Source: an uncultured Oscillospiraceae bacterium (GTDB taxonomy: Bacteria > Bacillota > Clostridia > Oscillospirales > Oscillospiraceae). From it: a DNA stretch of 7,571 nt. The DNA lies in contig CAUBQU010000056.1 of NCBI GenBank assembly GCA_958438185.1, positions 1 through 7,571 on the forward strand. The letters run 5' to 3'. The position numbers and the translations under genes were made by a program. This document shows positions 5,188 to 7,571 of the stretch, piece by piece; positions within the stretch are counted from its first letter, which is position 1; each line of letters starts with the position of its first letter. The notes under the pieces were generated by a model. That model had not been told where the DNA came from. It made no database searches and worked only from the letters and a program-made list of their open reading frames with translations.

Positions 5188-6933
5188 TTATTCCGGGTCG
5201 TCCTCATAGATCGGCGGCACGAATTGCTCCAGGGCTGCGCGCAGCTTCGGGTGCCGGATGACAAAATGAATGGCCGGGGATTTGTTTTTGGAAACCATGG
5301 CCCACTGGCCGGGACGCAGGAGGATCTGCAGGTTGCGGAAGGGCAAGCGCTTGCTTTGCCGCAACGTATAGCCAGGGTGCGCCGCGGCAAAGCGCACCGT
5401 CTGGGCCAGGTGCGCCTGGTATTCTTCATAGGTATAGGAAATATCCGCCTCATAAAACAGGCCGGACAAGGACAGAAGCATCGGCGCTTTGGCAAATTCC
5501 TCCGGCGAGAGCAGCGGGACCGTGTCCGTCACCGCGCCACTGGCCAGCTGCCGCTCGAGCAGCGCTCGCTGGGCCGCGGCATGGTCCAAAATCTGCGCCG
5601 CGGCGTCCGTCGGCAGATTGCGCCTGGCCAAAAACGCCTGCAGCGCGTCCGGCGCGAAGGTTGAAAGCGGCAGGGACGCGCGGATGTAGGACCACGGCCC
5701 CGTAGTCTGCGCATCGGCCAGCAGGAATGCCTGCAGCGCGGCGGCGCGCTCTGCCCGGTAGATCTCCATCAGCGGCTGGGCCTGGGCCAGCAGCGCCTCG
5801 GCCCGACGGGTGTAATAGGCGACCTCGTCGCGCTGCTTTGTCAGCGTGTAGCGCCCGGCGCTGTGCTGCCCGGCGATGGCCTCGCCCGCCAGGGCCGCCG
5901 CACCGGAGACCTTGAGCAGATGGGAAAAGACATTGTTCTGCACACCCTTGAGATAATACGGCGCGATCTGCCCCGTCATATACATGGGGATCCAGCTCTC
6001 CAAGCCCAGCATCATATCGGTAAAGCTGCGGTCCAAATTGTGGATTTGGTAGAGCTGCAGGCCCTTTTTCAGCATCAGGGCCATGCCGAGCATCCATTTT
6101 TTCGGGAATTCCGGGTCCTTGGCCATCTCCTCCATAGGCATATCGCTGTACATAATGACCGGCGCTTGGGATTTGGAAAGCACCGTCGCCTTGAGAAAAT
6201 CCAGTTCGCTTATCATCATTTCAGAAAGGCCTGTATAGGTCCGGGCCGTCGGCAGCTGGAAGGGCACGGTGGGAACCTTCATCTCATCAAAATGGATGGC
6301 GCGGATGTATTCATTCAGGTCAAAGCCATCCAGCTTTTCGAGAAACGCGCAGACGCTGGCCTGCTGCCCTTGGTCCGCGCCCAGCAGCCAGCTCTGCAGC
6401 AGCGCGCAGGCAGCCTCGTCGTCCTCCAGCGCTTGGGCCGGGCAGCCCAGTAGCGTGGCAAGAACGCCGCGGGACGCCGCATTCCCCGCCTGCCCGACGG
6501 CAAACCGGGCGACACTAGCAGCAAACTGGGCCGGGTCCGCCGGTTGGCGGGCGCCAGAGCGGAAGCGCGAGAGGGTCGAGGCATCGTAATTCGTCGCCTG
6601 GCAGACCCTGGCCACCGGCAGCTGCAGCACACGGATGACCGTATCCAGATGCTCCCCCAGCTGGGGCGCTCCAGCGGCAGCCAGCTCCGGGCAGGATAAA
6701 AACGCCGCCCGCACCTGCTGCGCCGTGAGCGTCTCCTGCGCCTTCTGCTGCTGCGACAGCTTCGCAATGGCCTCACACAGCGCGGAAAACGCCGCCGACT
6801 GCACATCCGGCACCCGCTCCCCCGCCCGGTAGCGGCTGATGGTCGCCGGGGAGAGCCCGGCCGCAGCGCAGAGCTCACTGGCCGTGCAGCCCAGACGGGC
6901 GATAAAATCGTTTAAGGTTTGGCTGAAATTCAT
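5188..6933 (-). CDS. Transcriptional regulator with two XRE-like helix-turn-helix modules and a large unknown C-terminal region
   Basis: This 581-residue protein begins with a Cro/XRE-like helix-turn-helix (about 7-43) whose core is 'AGLSPATISRYRAGERVP'. A second similar module lies at about 100-131, core 'TNYDASTLSRFRSGARQP'; both share the pattern T-[IL]-S-R-[YF]-R-x-G-x-R-x-P. The rest has no domain I can name. Residues 230-345 contain a distinctive stretch with 'QIHNLDRSFTDMMLGLESW' (296-314) and 'IPMYMTGQIAPYYLKG' (315-330). From memory, similar stretches occur in other large clostridial HTH regulators, but I cannot attach a family name. Residues 360-400 look helical. No signal peptide or membrane segment is seen, so it should bind DNA in the cytosol and sense something through its C-terminal part. 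It is transcribed divergently from the LRR protein gene and convergently to the c-di-GMP operon. ATG 6933 is supported by GGGAGG six bases upstream. Confidence 0.85.
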   Translation of the reverse strand: MNFSQTLNDFIARLGCTASELCAAAGLSPATISRYRAGERVPDVQSAAFSALCEAIAKLSQQQKAQETLTAQQVRAAFLSCPELAAAGAPQLGEHLDTVIRVLQLPVARVCQATNYDASTLSRFRSGARQPADPAQFAASVARFAVGQAGNAASRGVLATLLGCPAQALEDDEAACALLQSWLLGADQGQQASVCAFLEKLDGFDLNEYIRAIHFDEMKVPTVPFQLPTARTYTGLSEMMISELDFLKATVLSKSQAPVIMYSDMPMEEMAKDPEFPKKWMLGMALMLKKGLQLYQIHNLDRSFTDMMLGLESWIPMYMTGQIAPYYLKGVQNNVFSHLLKVSGAAALAGEAIAGQHSAGRYTLTKQRDEVAYYTRRAEALLAQAQPLMEIYRAERAAALQAFLLADAQTTGPWSYIRASLPLSTFAPDALQAFLARRNLPTDAAAQILDHAAAQRALLERQLASGAVTDTVPLLSPEEFAKAPMLLSLSGLFYEADISYTYEEYQAHLAQTVRFAAAHPGYTLRQSKRLPFRNLQILLRPGQWAMVSKNKSPAIHFVIRHPKLRAALEQFVPPIYEDDPE

Positions 6934-6939
6934 GGTGGG

Positions 6940-6945
6940 CCTCCC
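6940..6945 (-). promoter_or_regulatory. Ribosome binding site of the tandem-HTH regulator
   Basis: Read on the - strand, GGGAGG at 6945-6940 lies six bases before the ATG at 6933 and supports that start. Confidence 0.8.
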
Positions 6946-6973
6946 AGGTCACAAAAGGGATCTCTTCCCGCTT

Positions 6974-7002
6974 ATTATAAAATAGAAGACCCAAAAATAC
7001 AA
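6974..7002 (-). promoter_or_regulatory. Candidate sigma-A type promoter of the regulator gene
   Basis: On the - strand a TTGTAT -35 (7002-6997) is followed after 17 bases by a perfect TATAAT -10 (6979-6974). Initiation would fall near 6967, leaving a leader of about 33 bases. The -35 box begins two bases from a 31-base inverted repeat (7005-7035), a position where a bound protein could affect polymerase. Confidence 0.65.
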
Positions 7003-7004
7003 GC

Positions 7005-7035
7005 GTTTCCGCCTTGGCAATGCCAAGGCGGAAAC
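7005..7035. repeat. Perfect 31-base inverted repeat in the divergent promoter region (candidate operator)
   Basis: GTTTCCGCCTTGGCA at 7005-7019 is the exact reverse complement of TGCCAAGGCGGAAAC at 7021-7035, with one central base (A7020). It lies between the two divergent promoters, two bases from the regulator's -35 and five bases from the -35 of the LRR gene. On the + strand no U-tract follows. On the - strand a T5 run starts eight bases after the stem, too far for a standard terminator. An operator is the preferred reading; a dispersed palindromic repeat is the alternative. Confidence 0.7.
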
Positions 7036-7040
7036 CTGGC

Positions 7041-7069
7041 TTGTGGTGCACATGGGCGTTTGGTAAATT
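7041..7069 (+). promoter_or_regulatory. Candidate extended -10 promoter for the LRR protein gene
   Basis: TTGTGG at 7041-7046 and TAAATT at 7064-7069 are separated by 17 bases. A TGG just before the -10 (7061-7063) gives an extended -10 context. Both hexamers are imperfect (3 of 6 and 4 of 6). Transcription would start near 7076, leaving a leader of about 54 bases. Confidence 0.4.
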
Positions 7070-7115
7070 TAAGGTAGAAACGCACGCGGTTGCCATCTGC
7101 GCGCCGCGGGTACAT

Positions 7116-7122
7116 GGGAGGG
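7116..7122 (+). promoter_or_regulatory. Ribosome binding site of the LRR protein gene
   Basis: GGGAGGG at 7116-7122 lies seven bases before ATG 7130 and supports that start, which is also the one that begins a signal peptide. Confidence 0.75.
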
Positions 7123-7129
7123 TACTGCT

Positions 7130-7571
7130 ATGAAAAAATGGATGCTGCGCTGTATGCTGGCCGTCAGCTTACTGCTGGCCATCTGCGTCACAGCAAGCGC
7201 GCTTGGGGAGGAAAAGCTCCCAGGCGACGCAGGCTATGGCTACAGCTATCGCTTCGTCACCCGGGACACCATCGAAATCACCGCCTACACCGGCTATGAA
7301 CGCGATGTCACCGTTCCGGCGGAGATCGACGGCTGCACCGTCGTCGGCATCGCGTATTTTGGCCGGGACAAAGCCATTGGGCAAAACCCAGTGGTCGAAC
7401 GCGTCACGCTGCCAGACACTGTGCGCTATATCGGCGCGGAAGCCTTTGCCTATTGGCCGCGCTCTGATGACACGACAAGCGCGCTGCAAGAAATTGTCCT
7501 ACCCGCCGGACTGGAAGTCATCGGTGAAGATGCGTTTTACAGTTGTTTCAGTCTGAATACTGTGGAAATTC
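7130..7571 (+). CDS. Secreted BspA-like leucine-rich-repeat (LRR_5) protein, 5' part only
   Basis: The frame is open from ATG 7130 to the window edge, giving 147 residues with the 3' end missing. Residues 1-24 form a signal peptide: K2-K3 and R7, hydrophobic core 8-21, and the likely cleavage motif ASA at 22-24. There is no lipobox, so it should be exported by Sec rather than lipid-anchored there. The mature part opens with a strand pattern at 46-74, 'TIEITAYTGYERDVTVPAEI' then 'DGCTVVGI', typical of the entry to BspA/TpLRR-type repeats. Repeats follow: 'VERVTLPDTVRYIGAEAFAY' (89-108) and 'LQEIVLPAGLEVIGEDAFYS' (119-138), with the family pattern L-P-x-x-[VL]-x-x-I-G-x-[ED]-A-F. BspA-like proteins are surface or secreted and are often linked to adhesion; the role here is unknown. 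Anchoring and total length depend on the missing part. It is divergent from the tandem-HTH regulator. Confidence 0.85.
   Translation, partial: MKKWMLRCMLAVSLLLAICVTASALGEEKLPGDAGYGYSYRFVTRDTIEITAYTGYERDVTVPAEIDGCTVVGIAYFGRDKAIGQNPVVERVTLPDTVRYIGAEAFAYWPRSDDTTSALQEIVLPAGLEVIGEDAFYSCFSLNTVEI

Noticed and set aside
4206..5495. Long - strand open frame of about 429 codons spanning the terminator
   Set aside because: It runs antisense to the kinase gene and out of frame through the regulator gene, crosses the terminator hairpin, and has no domain content. It is a product of GC-rich sequence lacking stop codons.
7005..7035. The intergenic inverted repeat as an intrinsic terminator
   Set aside because: No U-tract adjoins the stem on either strand, and it lies between divergent promoters where no transcript needs to end.
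7169..7489. - strand and other-frame + strand open frames over the LRR gene
   Set aside because: The + strand frame from 7130 has a ribosome binding site, signal peptide and LRR repeats and stays open to the edge; the alternatives have none of these.
1..7571. CRISPR array, tRNA, rRNA, transposase or phage genes
   Set aside because: No regularly spaced repeats, RNA gene signatures, or mobile-element proteins were seen on either strand.

Overview
The window looks like chromosome from a GC-rich, low-motility-of-evidence Gram-positive anaerobe of the class Clostridia, most likely a gut Oscillospiraceae/Ruminococcaceae-type bacterium. This is inferred from strong AAGGAGG-type ribosome binding sites, a clostridial style of multi-domain c-di-GMP protein, and a secreted BspA-like leucine-rich-repeat protein. 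I cannot name a genus. No rRNA, tRNA, CRISPR array, transposase or phage gene was seen.

Left part (1-165): an AT-rich promoter region with phased A-tracts and a TATAAT box, then a GC-rich leader able to fold into alternative hairpins. Centre (166-5120): a compact three-gene + strand operon. It encodes (1) an 814-residue receiver / HD-GYP / PAS-like / Cys-containing PAS-like / GGDEF protein, (2) a 118-residue stand-alone HPt protein, and (3) a 714-residue soluble hybrid histidine kinase with two PAS-like regions and a C-terminal receiver. The first two genes overlap by 14 bases and the third follows after 22 bases. Together they hold every station of a His-Asp-His-Asp phosphorelay (kinase H343, receiver D640, HPt H60, response receiver D55). 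The relay ends in an enzyme with both a c-di-GMP synthesis and a c-di-GMP hydrolysis module. A strong hairpin terminator (5136-5186) closes the operon and probably also serves the convergent gene.

Right part (5188-7571): a - strand gene for a 581-residue regulator with two XRE-like helix-turn-helix modules and a large C-terminal region of unknown function. A 196-base divergent intergenic region follows, holding promoters for both directions and a perfect 31-base inverted repeat next to the regulator's -35 box. Last is the 5' end of a + strand gene for a secreted LRR_5/BspA-like protein, cut by the window edge.

The most interesting content is the self-contained phosphorelay-to-c-di-GMP operon, the Cys-motif PAS-like region inside its output enzyme, a perfect 25-base palindrome inside the kinase coding sequence, and the tandem-HTH regulator with a candidate operator beside its own promoter.
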